This document shows positions 37,547-46,762 of a DNA stretch of 64,000 bases, piece by piece. Made by a program: the position numbers and the translations under genes. The notes under the pieces were generated by a model. It was not told where the DNA came from. It was given only the letters and a program-made list of their open reading frames with translations, and searched no databases. Position 1 is the first letter of the stretch, and the number at the start of each line of letters is the position of its first letter. This stretch comes from CALMEC01 sp963765105 (lineage in GTDB: Bacteria > Actinomycetota > Thermoleophilia > Miltoncostaeales > Miltoncostaeaceae): NCBI GenBank assembly GCA_963765105.1, contig CAVXUW010000002.1, positions 1,441,978 through 1,505,977 of the forward strand, in the 5' to 3' direction.

Positions 37547-38908
37547 GTGAGCGACCACTCCCCGCACGGCTCCGACCTCACCGAGGTCATCGCCGCCCTC
37601 CGGGCCCGAGGCACGGACGTCGTCCGTCTCTCGTACTCCGACCTGATGGGCGTCGACCGCGGCCGCGACATGCTCATCGACGAGCTACCGACGGCGATCG
37701 GGCACGGGCTGGCGTTCTGCCGGGCCGTCTTCCACACCAGCCCCATGGGTGACGTGGTGCCGGTGCCCGGCGGTCTCGAGAACGGCCTTCCTGACGTCTC
37801 GGTCCGCCCCGACCTGGCGACGCTGACGCCGATGCCCTGGGAGGAGGGCGTCGCCTGGGTGATCGGCGACGTCGTCCGCGCCGGACGGCGAGCCCCACTT
37901 CGAGTCGCCCGCGGGCGGTGCTGCAGCGCGGTCGCCCTGCTGGCCGAGCACGACGTGTCGGCGTGGTGGGCCCCGAGCTGGAGTACTACCTGCTCGAGCC
38001 GGACCCGGCCGCCGCGGGCGGCTGGCGCCGCTACGCCGACGCCCCGGGCAACGTCTACGTGGTCGGCACCAAGGGCGACCCCAGCGGCACCTGCTCACGA
38101 CGCTGCGGCTGCTGCGCGACGCCGGCCTGCGGGTCACCGCCGCCAACCACGAGTTCTGCGGCGGCCAGTTCGAGATCAACCTGAACCACTCCGAGCGCGC
38201 TGGACGCCGCCGACCGCTCGTTCCGGCTGAAGTCGGCGGTGCAGGAGATCGCCCGGCATCGACGGCCTGCAGGCCACCTTCATGGCCAAGCCGTTCAACG
38301 ACGAGGGCGGCTCGGGCTTCCACCTGCACGTCTCGCTGGTGAGACGGCCAGGGCGCAACGTCTTCGGCGACCCGGACGGGCCGGACGGGCTGTCGGCGCT
38401 GGGACGACAGGCGATCGCCGGGGTGCTGGCGCACGCGCCGGCCCTGGCCGCGCTGCTGAACCCGACGATCAACTCCTACAAGCGGTTCGGGCCCGGACAC
38501 CCTGGCGCCCTGGCTGATCGACTGGGGCCTGGACAACCGCAGCGCGATGGTGCGCATCCCGCCGGAGCGCGGCGAGGGCTCGCGGATGGAGGTCCGGCTC
38601 GGCGACGCCACCGCGAACCCCTACCTGGCCATCGCCGGCACCCTGGCCGCGGCCTACCTCGGCATCCGGGACGGGCTGGACCTGCCGGCCCCGCTGGAGG
38701 GCTACGGCTACAACCCGGAGCGCGCGGCGATGCTGCCGCAGCGGCTGGCCGACGCCCTGGACGCGCTGGAGGCGGACGCCGACGCTGCGCCGAGGTGCTC
38801 GGCGACGAGTTCTGCGACTCGTTCCTGCAGTACAAGCGCAACGAGGTCGAGCGGTTCGAGCGGTACGTCACCGACTGGGAGTTCCGCGAGTACACCTACC
38901 ACCTCTGA
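37547..38908 (+). CDS. Glutamine-synthetase-like gamma-glutamyl ligase (frame slips)
   Basis: ATP-dependent ligase that most likely joins glutamate to an amine. GTG 37547 follows CGGAGGGCACCT. Motifs in order, spread over three frames: VVRLSYSDLMGVDRGRD, VVGPELEYYLLEPDP, NHEFCGGQFEINLNHSE, QATFMAKPFNDEGGSGFHLHVSL (metal/ATP site), NPTINSYKRFGP, NRSAMVRIPPERGEGSRMEVRLGDATANPYLAIAG, ending VTDWEFREYTYHL. About 450 residues, the size of PuuA-type enzymes. About eight slips occur between 37,880 and 38,800. Position beside a P450 and an amidotransferase-like hydrolase argues for catabolic amine glutamylation rather than ammonia assimilation. Confidence 0.88.
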
Positions 38909-38953
38909 AGTCCGCCGATGCCGTAAGCCTGCACTGACACAAGGGATCTCGAG

Positions 38954-40227
38954 ATGACGACCACGACCGCCGGCACCGGCTCCGACCTCGACCTGTCCGA
39001 CCTCGACCTGTTCGACGCACGGGCCGCCGTGGGCAGGCCTTCGACGACGCTGCGGCGCGACGACCCGGTGCTACTTCAATCCGGAGCCCGGCGGCGAACA
39101 AGGGGTTCTGGTCGGTCACCCGGCACGCCGACATCGTCGAGGTCAGCCGCGACGAGGACACGTTCTCCTCCGAGATCGGCGCCGTCAACCTCGAGGAGCT
39201 CGACGACGCCAGCTCGAGATCCGCAAGTCGATGCTCGAGACCGACGGCGCCCGGCACTTCGCCCTGCGCCGGCTGCTGCAGCGCGACTTCTCGGCCCGCG
39301 GCGCTGGCGCCCTACGAGACGTTCCTGCGCGGGCTGACGGCGACCACGCTCGACGCCGCGCTGCCCAAGGGCGAGTTCGACTTCGTCAAGGAGGTCAGCG
39401 CCGACTTCCCGATCCGGGTGCTGGTGCGCCTGCTCGGCGTGCCCGACGAGCACGCCGGCCAGCTCATCAACTGGGGCAACCGCATGGTCGGCAACACCGA
39501 CCCCGACGAGGCCGACGTGCTGCTCGACTCGCCCCGAGAGCGAGCAGTACCGCAACCTGCCGTTCCGCTCGCCCGCCGCGCTCGAGGTGTTCGCCTACGG
39601 TGACGAGCTCGCCAGGCAGCGCCAGGGCGGGGACGGCGACGACCTGGTCTCCAAGCTGGTCAACCGCACCCCGGACGACGGCGTCCCGCTGACCGAGCGC
39701 GACTTCCACAACTACTTCCTGCTGCTGGTCGTGGCCGGCAACGAGACCACCCGGCACACCATCACGCACACCATGAAGGCCCTGATCGACCACCCGGAGG
39801 CGATTGCGCGCTCAAGGAGCGGCCCGACCTGCTGCCGCAGGCGGTCGAGGAGTTCCTGCGCTGGGCCTCGCCGGTCTACCACTTCCGCCGTACGGCCACG
39901 AAGGACGTCGAGCTGCACGGCAAGACAGATCAAGGCAGGCGACAAGGTGGTCATGTGGTTGGCCTCGGGCAACCGCGACGAGAGCGTCTTCGACCGACCC
40001 CGGCAGCTTCGACGTCACCCGGGACGCGCGACGAGCAGATGGCGTTCGGCAAGGGGGGCCCGCACCTCTGCCTGGGCAACCAGCTGGCCCGCATGGAGAT
40101 CAAGATCATGTTCGAGGAGATCCTGCGCCGGGTCGACTCGGTCGAGCAGGTCGGCGAGCTGCGCCGGGTACGCAGCAACTTCGTCAACGGCATCAAGGAG
40201 TTCGGCGTCCGGATGACGGGCGCGTGA
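38954..40227 (+). CDS. Cytochrome P450 (frame slips)
   Basis: Haem monooxygenase. Joined frames give the full P450 order: FWSVTRHADIVEVSRDEDTFSS, DGARHFALRRLLQRDFS (helix C region), FLLLVVAGNETTRHTITH (I-helix oxygen-activation A/G-G-x-x-T), EEFLRWASPVYHFRRTA (ExxR equivalent lies just before within EEFLR), DEQMAFGKGGPHLCLGNQLARMEI with the haem-ligand Cys. Length ~415 residues, as for soluble actinobacterial class I P450s. About nine slips between 39,000 and 40,030. Redox partners are the ferredoxin and reductase of the divergent operon. Its TGA overlaps the next GTG. Confidence 0.92.
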
Positions 40228-41009
40228 CCATCGCAGGTCCGCTGCGGGCACTCGTCGTCGAGCACGACGCCTTCTCCGACCCGGGACTGGTCGGCACCTC
40301 CCTGGCCGACTTCGGCTACGAGGTGGTGCGCGACCTGGTCGTGCCGGCCGAGCGGGCCGACTCCCCGGATGTCGAGCACACCTTCGCCGACCCCACGGAC
40401 TTCGACCTGGTCGTCGTCCTCGGGGCTCCCTGGTCGGCCTACGACGAGAAGGGCATCGGCAGCTGGCTGGTGCCCGAGCTGGCTATGCTCCGCCGGGCCG
40501 ACGAGGCCGACATCCCGGTCCTGGGCGTCTGTTTCGGCGGCCAGGCATTGTCGGTGGCGCTCGGCGGGTCGGCGGAGCCGGCTCCCGGATGGGAGATCGG
40601 TTACCACCACATCGAGACCGACGAGCCCCGTCTGGTCTCGGCCGGGCCCTGGTTCCAGTTCCACCACGACCAGATGGTGCCGCCACCCGACGCCGTGGTC
40701 GTCGCCCGCAACGCGATGGGGGTCCAGGCCTGGCGACGCGGTCGCACCCTGGCGGTCCAGTTCCACCCCGAGGTCACCCCCGAGGTGGTCGACCTGTGGC
40801 TCATCCACGGCGGACGCCAGGTGCTGCAGGACCAGGGGCAGGATGTCGAGGCGCTCCGGGCCGACCTGCGCGAGAACGCCGAACGGGCCTCCTACCTCAC
40901 GCATTCCCTCGTCAAGGCCTTCATGATCCATGTCGATGCTCCGGTCGGCTTCCCCGTGGCTGCGACTGCGGGCTTCCAGACCCAGTCAGAAGGACCCGAC
41001 CCCGCCTAG
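40224..41009 (+). CDS. Class I glutamine-amidotransferase-like hydrolase (1)
   Basis: 261 residues, GTG start overlapping the P450 stop (GTGA). Core: LVVVLGAPWSAYDEKGIGSW, PVLGVCFGGQALSVALGG with the nucleophile Cys, and RTLAVQFHPEVTPEVVDLW with the His-x-Glu of the triad. In amine pathways such proteins (TdnT/AtdA2, PuuD relatives) pair with a glutamine-synthetase-like ligase and remove or relay the gamma-glutamyl group. Complete, unlike the two genes before it. Confidence 0.87.
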   Translation: MTIAGPLRALVVEHDAFSDPGLVGTSLADFGYEVVRDLVVPAERADSPDVEHTFADPTDFDLVVVLGAPWSAYDEKGIGSWLVPELAMLRRADEADIPVLGVCFGGQALSVALGGSAEPAPGWEIGYHHIETDEPRLVSAGPWFQFHHDQMVPPPDAVVVARNAMGVQAWRRGRTLAVQFHPEVTPEVVDLWLIHGGRQVLQDQGQDVEALRADLRENAERASYLTHSLVKAFMIHVDAPVGFPVAATAGFQTQSEGPDPA

Positions 41010-41105
41010 AGGGCCCGGCCTGAGGCTCCCGGCGCCGCGTCCCGATCCTGGCGGCAGCGATATCCTGCGCACGTCGGCCGGGACCGGCCGGAGGAGAGGC
41101 GAGGG

Positions 41106-41858
41106 ATGGCGAAGCCTGGGCGGCCCGCGCAGTTGACGCGCGACCGGATCGTGGCCGCCGTCATCACCCTGTTGGAACGCGACGGTGTGGACGCGATCAC
41201 GACCCGGACGGTCGGGGAGGCGCTCGGCGTTCACCCGACCGCCCTGTACCGACACTTCCGCGACATGGACGAGTTGGTGCGGGAGGCGGCGGACCACGTC
41301 CTCGCCGGCCTGCTCGACCACCCGGGGTCGACCGTCGGCGCCACCACCGGCTCAGCTGTCGCTTCTCCTGCCGACGCGGCGCTGGCCGAGGTGGTGACGC
41401 TGTGCGAACGGCTGCGAACGGCGCTGATGACGCATCCGGGAGCGGCACGTGTCATGGCTCCCGGCCCGTCCCGCAAGCCGAACGAGCGCGCCCTGACCGA
41501 ACGGATGCTTGAGCTGCTGCGCAGTTCGGGACTGCCCGACGAGCAGGCTGCACTGGCTTACCACGCCCTCGTGGAGTTCGTGGTCGGGTCGGCCTCGATC
41601 GACTCAGCCGTGCGCGGCAGCGGGGACGACGAGGAGGCCACGCACCAGCAGTGGCGGGCGGACTACCAGAGCGCCTCACCGGCTGAGTTCCCGCACACCA
41701 CCGCACTCGCGGCCTGGCTCTACCCCAGCCAGGAGTCCCAGTTCCGGTTCGGCCTCGACCTGATCGTCGAGGGCCTCCGCCGTCGCCGCAGGACCTGGGC
41801 CTTCGCAGCAGAACCCGGGCCGTCCGCGAAGGGCCGTCGATCGCGGCGGGATCAGTAG
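41106..41858 (+). CDS. TetR-family transcriptional regulator
   Basis: 250 residues. N-terminal TetR domain: LTRDRIVAAVITLLERDGVDAITTRTVGEALGVHPTALYRHFRDMDELV. The C-terminal ligand domain is helical (VTLCERLRTALMTHPGAARVM, LPDEQAALAYHALVEFVVGSASI) and ends in a basic tail. AGGAGAGG precedes the ATG. It is the only DNA-binding regulator inside the catabolic cluster, so it is the leading candidate for one of the two operator families. Its 3' end overlaps the opposite glutamine-synthetase-like gene by 7 bases. Confidence 0.9.
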   Translation: MAKPGRPAQLTRDRIVAAVITLLERDGVDAITTRTVGEALGVHPTALYRHFRDMDELVREAADHVLAGLLDHPGSTVGATTGSAVASPADAALAEVVTLCERLRTALMTHPGAARVMAPGPSRKPNERALTERMLELLRSSGLPDEQAALAYHALVEFVVGSASIDSAVRGSGDDEEATHQQWRADYQSASPAEFPHTTALAAWLYPSQESQFRFGLDLIVEGLRRRRRTWAFAAEPGPSAKGRRSRRDQ

Positions 41859-43123
41859 ACGCGGGAGTACTCCACCTGCTCCCAGTCCGTCACCGCCTCC
41901 GTCCAACGCTGGTACTCCCGCCGCTTGAGACCGACGTAGACCTCGACGAGCACCGGGTCGAGGTAGCTGCGAAGCTCGCCGTCGGCCTCAAGGGCGTCCA
42001 GGGCGGCGGCCAGCGTCTGCGGAGCGTGCCGCTGCGTGTTGGGAGCGGCGTCGGAGTCGCCGATCTGGGGCTCGGGCAGTGCCAACTGCTGCTCCACGCC
42101 GTGCAGGCCGGCAGCCAGCAACGCCGCCGTGAGCAGATGCGGCGAGGCCGTGCCGTCGGCCATGCGGTGCTCGACCCGGGTGGCCACGCCGCGCTGCCCG
42201 GGAACCCGGACGGTCGTGATGCGGTTGTCGAGGCCCCAGTTCGCCCAGTACCCGCTGAGCATGCCCGGGCAGAGCCGCTTGTAGGAGTTGACGGTCGGCG
42301 CGGCGAAGGCCGCCAGCGCCTCGTGGTGGTGCAAGAGCCCGGCCATGAAGTGCCGGGCCACGTCGCTGATGCCCATCGGATCGGTCGGGTCGTCGAAGGC
42401 GTTGGCACCGTCCGGGGTGGCCAGGCTGAGGTTGGCGTGCAGGCCGTTGCCCACCGTGTCGGCGAAAGGTCTTGCCATGTATGTGGTGTCGATCCCCCGG
42501 GAGCGAGCGACCGTGCGGGTGAGCTCGCGGAACAGCACCGCGCAGTCGGCCGAGGCCAGGGCCGGTTGGTAGTGCAGGGCCACCTCGACCTGACCCGGGG
42601 TGAACTCGCTGTTCATGCCCTCGACCTGCAGCTGGGCCAGCTCGGCGAGCTCGACCAGGGCTTCGAGGGTGCCTGTGGGGTCGGCCCCGGAGCCGATGCC
42701 GTAGACCCTGTGGTCAGGAACCGCCAGGCGCCGCAACGGGTCTCGGCCCTCGAGCAGGAAGAACTCCATCTCGAAGCCGACCAGCGGGGTATAGCCTCCG
42801 GCCAGCCAACGGTCGGCCACGAGCGTGAGCTGGCGCCGGGAGTCGAACGGCAGCGGCTCGCCGTCCGTGCGGTACAGGTGGGCCATCGCCGTCGTGCGGC
42901 CTTCGAGCCAGGGGCGCAGGGTGGCGTGCTCGACCCGGGCCTCCATGTCCGGGAACCCCGCGCTGGTCGAGTAGCCCTCGGTCTCGAGGAAGCCCAGGTC
43001 CAGACCCTGGATCATGCAGGTGACCGCGTAGTGGGTCGGATGGCCGAGCCGATGCGTGGGCACGGTCTTGCCGTGGACGAGGCCGAGCAGGTCGGGGAAG
43101 ACGACGTCGATCTGTTCGCTCAT
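41852..43123 (-). CDS. Glutamine-synthetase-like gamma-glutamyl ligase (2)
   Basis: Intact 423-residue enzyme at the end of the nine-gene operon. N-terminal DVVFPDLLGLVHGKTVPT; catalytic region YTPLVGFEMEFFLLEG, EFTPGQVEVALHYQPAL, ADTVGNGLHANLSL, APTVNSYKRLCPGMLSGYWANWGLDNRITTVRVPG, RVEHRMADGTASPHLLTAAL, and a C-terminal VGLKRREYQRWTEAVTDWEQVEYSRVY. It differs from ligase 1, so two distinct amine or acid substrates, or two pathway steps, are likely. Confidence 0.9.
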   Translation of the reverse strand: MSEQIDVVFPDLLGLVHGKTVPTHRLGHPTHYAVTCMIQGLDLGFLETEGYSTSAGFPDMEARVEHATLRPWLEGRTTAMAHLYRTDGEPLPFDSRRQLTLVADRWLAGGYTPLVGFEMEFFLLEGRDPLRRLAVPDHRVYGIGSGADPTGTLEALVELAELAQLQVEGMNSEFTPGQVEVALHYQPALASADCAVLFRELTRTVARSRGIDTTYMARPFADTVGNGLHANLSLATPDGANAFDDPTDPMGISDVARHFMAGLLHHHEALAAFAAPTVNSYKRLCPGMLSGYWANWGLDNRITTVRVPGQRGVATRVEHRMADGTASPHLLTAALLAAGLHGVEQQLALPEPQIGDSDAAPNTQRHAPQTLAAALDALEADGELRSYLDPVLVEVYVGLKRREYQRWTEAVTDWEQVEYSRVY

Positions 43124-43169
43124 TCAGGGTTCCTGTCCGGCTGGAGGTGGCTGTGGCGGGTCGGCCCGG

Positions 43170-44088
43170 TCACCTGGATCGGGCCACGATGGTCAGCAAC
43201 GCGTCGAGCTTGGCCTCGTCGAGGCCACCAGCGGGGCCCGAGATCCCGGTGGCGACGAGCACATGGTCCACGAGCCCGATGGAGGCGGCCACGTTCTGCG
43301 GGGTCACCCCGCTGGCCAGTGCCAGCGGGTGGTTCCCCGCTCCCTCGCGCAGCGCCACCAGCCGCGACAGGTCCGCCGCCATTCCGGTGCCTGGCCCGGA
43401 CGTCGTCGCGACATCGACAGCGGTGCGGGCCAGCACCCCCAGTCCTGGCAGGTCGGACAGGGGCACCTGTTGCTGGTACTTGAACGCCACACCGCCGAAG
43501 TGAAACCCGCCCCACGACCCGGCCGACGCCCTGGGCAGCGACAGATCGGCCCGGTCGCTCCAGACCGCGGCCAGTGGCACGGCGGCGCCGAACCGCTCGG
43601 TCAGCACGGTCATCGCCTCGGCGAACGAGCGCCTGATGACGTTGGCCCCGACGAAGAGCGAGCCGTGCTGCCCGCAGACGGCCTCGATCGCGTCCAGCAG
43701 CAGCGTGTCGTCCGACGACGGCATCTGGACGCAGGCGGAGAGCACGACCACGTCGGCGTCCGCGTGGTCCAGCCGGTCGACAAGAGACACCAGGGCCATC
43801 GGGTCGCGGGCACCCACTTCGAGGTTGTCGGGGATCTCGAGCGCGAGGGAGTCTCGCACGTCGAAGCCCTCGTTGCCGAGATGGCCGACCACCAGGTCTG
43901 TCAGCGGTCGCTGGTAGGGGGCGATCAAGGCGATCCGCCGAGCCTGCAGCACCCACAACCCGTCGACCAGGGCAGGCGTACCCCATCACGTCGACCTGGG
44001 TGTCCGACAGCTCCAGGGCACGCCTTTCGGACTCCGCATCCATGGCTGCCAGCTCGGCGGCCGACACCTCCCGCATCCGTATCCGCAT
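43170..44088 (-). CDS. Asp/Glu-racemase (maleate isomerase/AMDase)-like part joined to a TIM-barrel-like part
   Basis: ATG 44086-44088 after GAGGACCAGG. The first part has REVSAAELAAMDAESERRALELSDTQVDVMGYACP, typical of the maleate isomerase/arylmalonate decarboxylase family, then a break near 43,970, LQARRIALIAPYQRPLTDLVVGHL and DADVVVLSACVQMPS (second catalytic Cys region). The segment expected between YAC and ARRIAL is about 50 residues too short. From about SDDTLLLDAIEA on, the same frame reads like another enzyme: WGGFHFGGVAFKYQQ, DVATTSGPGTGMAADLSRL, PLALASGVTPQNVAASIGLVDHVLVATGISG, similar in style to BtpA-like TIM barrels. Either a natural fusion or a collapse of two genes in assembly. 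Confidence 0.6.
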
Positions 44089-44096
44089 CCTGGTCC

Positions 44097-44849
44097 TCAC
44101 GTCGTCCTCCTGGCGCACGCGGCCACGAACTGCTCCAGCAGTCGGCGTTGAACGGGGTCGTCGGCCATCAGCTCCGGGTGCCACTGCACCCCGACGCACC
44201 AGCGTGCAGTGGGCAGCTCGACGGCCTCGACGAGGCCGTCCCGGGTGCGACCGGTCACGATGAGGCCGTCGCCCACGCGGTCCAGGGCCTGATGGTGCAG
44301 CGAGTTGGTCTCGACGGTGTCGCTCCCGGCGACGTCGGCGATGATGCTTCCCGCAAGCAGTCTCACCTGGTGCCGGAAGCTCAGCGCCACCTCCGTCTCC
44401 GCCGGCACCGCGGGATGGTCCGCCGACATCTCGGCGATGTCGCCGAGCAGGGTGCCGCCGCAGGCGACGTTCAGCAGCTGCATCCCCCGGCAGACGGCCA
44501 GCACCGGCAGGTCGGCAGCCAGCGACGCCTGCAGGAGCGCCAGCTCCCACTCGTCGCGCCCGGTACTGGCGTTGGCACCCACCGTCTCGGGCGCCACCCC
44601 ACTCACGTCGGCCGACAGGTCCTCACCACCGATCAGCAGCAGCCCGTCGAAGCCGACGACCACCTCGGAGGCGGCAGCATGGTGCGGCGCCTGCGGCACC
44701 AGGTAGGCCAGGGCCCCGGCCCGCTGGACGGCGGCCGGGTACCCGACCTCGACACCGTACATGTCACGCAGCACCGGGCCGAAGACCCGACCCTGCCGAC
44801 GCCAGGTACTCAGCAGCACCCGTGGCGGCCTACCCGCGACCGGCGACAT
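44097..44849 (-). CDS. Class I glutamine-amidotransferase-like hydrolase (2), peptidase C26 type
   Basis: 250 residues; ATG 44847-44849 follows GGGAGG and overlaps the nitrilase 3' end by 20 bases. LLLIGGEDLSADVSG, LPVLAVCRGMQLLNVACGGTL with the nucleophile Cys, and CVGVQWHPELM with His-Pro-Glu are the PuuD (gamma-glutamyl-GABA hydrolase) pattern. Likely removes gamma-glutamate from an intermediate made by ligase 2, two genes downstream. Confidence 0.87.
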   Translation of the reverse strand: MSPVAGRPPRVLLSTWRRQGRVFGPVLRDMYGVEVGYPAAVQRAGALAYLVPQAPHHAAASEVVVGFDGLLLIGGEDLSADVSGVAPETVGANASTGRDEWELALLQASLAADLPVLAVCRGMQLLNVACGGTLLGDIAEMSADHPAVPAETEVALSFRHQVRLLAGSIIADVAGSDTVETNSLHHQALDRVGDGLIVTGRTRDGLVEAVELPTARWCVGVQWHPELMADDPVQRRLLEQFVAACARRTT

Positions 44850-45834
44850 CGGCCCTCCCGTCATCGGCCGCCGGACCGTCGACGACGGGCAGCAGCGGGG
44901 TGCCGTCGACATGCAGCTGGAAGACGTCGAAGCGGTTGTAGCCGCCGGTGATGTCGTGCATCTGCCGGGGCTGGATGCACCGGCCCAGGTCGATCTCGGC
45001 GTACACGATGCCCTCGTCGTCGACCAACGGCGGCACCACCGGCTCGCCGTCCGGCCCGAAGACGCCGGACAGTGCGCTGTTGCGCCGCCGCAGCCGACCG
45101 GCGGTCTCGGCGTCGTCGCCGGCGATCGTCGCCACGATCTCCTCCGAGATCACCGAGGTCGCCACGACCGTGAAGACCTTGCCCTCGAAACTGTGCGCCG
45201 CGCTGCGCAACGCGATCGCCTTGGCCATGTCGTAGTCCGGCGGGGCGACAGGGAGCGCGATGTAGCTCGCGGCATGCACCTGTTCACCTCTGGCCAGCAG
45301 GGTGAACCTGGCGAGGGGGTTGGTGTTCTCGCCGCAGGCGAGCACCCCGAGCCGCCCCACGGGCGTCTCGTGGACCACGAGCGAGCTGCCGTCCCCGCCC
45401 GCCCAGGTGAGCTTCTCGGCCCAGGTGGGCACCAGCTTGCGATGGACGCCCAGCAGGGCGCCGTCGTCGCCGATGGTGACGATGGTGTTGTAGAGCGTGC
45501 CCACACTGGTCGCCGGCCGCTCGTTCACGCCGAGGACGACGGTCACCCGGTGTTCGCGCGCGGCGTCCTGCACCAGGGCGAGCTCCGGTCCGGGGACGGT
45601 GACGGAGGCCCGGACCAGCCGTTCGAACCAGGCCGACCCCTGCAGCGGGGTCATGGTCCAGTTCCAGTACGGGTAGCCCGGGACGAAGACCTCGGGAAAG
45701 ACGACCAACGTGGCACCGTGACCGGCTGCCTCCTCGACGAGCCGGACCGTCTTGTCGATGGTCGCCGCGGTGTCGAGGTAGACCGGGCTGGCCTGGACGG
45801 CGGCAGCGATGAACCGCGGTAGCTCGAGAGTCAC
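44830..45834 (-). CDS. Nitrilase-family carbon-nitrogen hydrolase
   Basis: 334 residues, GTG start overlapping the stop of the fumarylacetoacetase-family gene. The Glu-Lys-Cys triad is visible: LVVFPEVFVPGYPYWNW, LGVHRKLVPTWAEKLTWAGGDG, and RLGVLACGENTNPLARF. Pattern is that of true nitrilases/arylacetonitrilases rather than amidases, though an amide or N-carbamoyl substrate cannot be excluded. In this operon it could release ammonia from a ring-cleavage or nitrile intermediate. Confidence 0.88.
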   Translation of the reverse strand: MTLELPRFIAAAVQASPVYLDTAATIDKTVRLVEEAAGHGATLVVFPEVFVPGYPYWNWTMTPLQGSAWFERLVRASVTVPGPELALVQDAAREHRVTVVLGVNERPATSVGTLYNTIVTIGDDGALLGVHRKLVPTWAEKLTWAGGDGSSLVVHETPVGRLGVLACGENTNPLARFTLLARGEQVHAASYIALPVAPPDYDMAKAIALRSAAHSFEGKVFTVVATSVISEEIVATIAGDDAETAGRLRRRNSALSGVFGPDGEPVVPPLVDDEGIVYAEIDLGRCIQPRQMHDITGGYNRFDVFQLHVDGTPLLPVVDGPAADDGRADVAGRG

Positions 45835-46733
45835 CGGGCATCGACCACAGGGTTGCGCAGGGTGCCGATCCTCTCGATGGTCGCCTCGACGACGTCACCG
45901 GGCTGCAGGAACTGTGGCGGGGTCTGAGCGGCACCGACCCCCTGCGGCGACCCGGTGGCGATCACGTCACCGGGCTCCAGGGTCATGCCGCGGGAGATGT
46001 CTGCGATGAGCTCGGCGACCGAGAACAGCATGTGGCGACTGTTGCCCGACTGCTTCTGGACCCCGTTGACGCTGAGGGACAGGTGAAGGGTCTGCGGGTC
46101 GGGAAGGTCGTCGGCGGTGAGGACGGCCGGACCGAGGGGCGCGTACGAGTCCTGCCCCTTGGAGTAGAACCACTGACCCGAACGCCGTTGGTCACGAGCG
46201 CTGATGTCGTTGGTGATGCTGTAGCCGAAGACGTGCTCGAGCGCCGTCTCACGGGACACCCGACGAGCGGTGCGACCGATGACGACGGCCAGTTCGCACT
46301 CCCAGTCCAGCTGTGCGGTGAGGTCCCCGTCGTGCTGGATCGGCTCGTCCGGGCCGATCACCGCCGTCGCCGGCTTGCCGAACAGGACCGGCCGGTCCGG
46401 CAGGGCCTGGGCGGTGTCGAGGGAACGGGCCGACTCCTCGACGTGCTCGACGTAGTTCAGACCGACCCCCACGATCTTGCCCGGTCGTAGCGGGGCGACG
46501 AGCCGCACCACCTCCCGGGAACGGGTCGCGGCGCGTAGGACGTCGGGGCCCGCGTCCCGCAGCAGCCCGACCAGGTCGGTGCGGCCGTCCTCGGCGCGAA
46601 CGTGCTCGAGCATCGTCGCCGCGACGGTCCGCCCCAGTCGGTCAGCTGTCAGGGGGAGGTCGACGAGGCTGCCGTCGTCGTTCAGGACGCCCCAGGACGC
46701 CTGGTCCCCGAAGTAGTAGCTCGCCAGGAGCAT
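45831..46733 (-). CDS. Fumarylacetoacetate hydrolase family enzyme (1)
   Basis: 300 residues. GKIVGVGLNYVEHVEESA, PVLFGKPATAVIGPDEPI, LDWECELAVVIGRTARRVS (metal Glu), VFGYSITNDISARDQRRSGQWFYSKGQDSYAPLGPAVL, and LEPGDVIATGSPQGVGAAQ are the FAH fold and metal site. Such enzymes hydrolyse, hydrate or decarboxylate ring-cleavage products such as maleylpyruvate or fumarylpyruvate. Next to a gentisate-type dioxygenase, fumarylpyruvate/maleylpyruvate hydrolase is the natural guess. Confidence 0.9.
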   Translation of the reverse strand: MLLASYYFGDQASWGVLNDDGSLVDLPLTADRLGRTVAATMLEHVRAEDGRTDLVGLLRDAGPDVLRAATRSREVVRLVAPLRPGKIVGVGLNYVEHVEESARSLDTAQALPDRPVLFGKPATAVIGPDEPIQHDGDLTAQLDWECELAVVIGRTARRVSRETALEHVFGYSITNDISARDQRRSGQWFYSKGQDSYAPLGPAVLTADDLPDPQTLHLSLSVNGVQKQSGNSRHMLFSVAELIADISRGMTLEPGDVIATGSPQGVGAAQTPPQFLQPGDVVEATIERIGTLRNPVVDAR

Positions 46734-46762
46734 GCGCAGGTGTTCCTCTCTGGTCGTCCCTG

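Noticed and set aside
41852..43123. Housekeeping glutamine synthetase (glnA).
   Set aside because: Divergent motifs and an operon of catabolic enzymes indicate a specialised ligase; ammonia assimilation is not supported.
43170..44088. Confident naming of the racemase-family gene as maleate isomerase NicE.
   Set aside because: The isomerase part is incomplete and joined to another domain, so a specific name is not supported.
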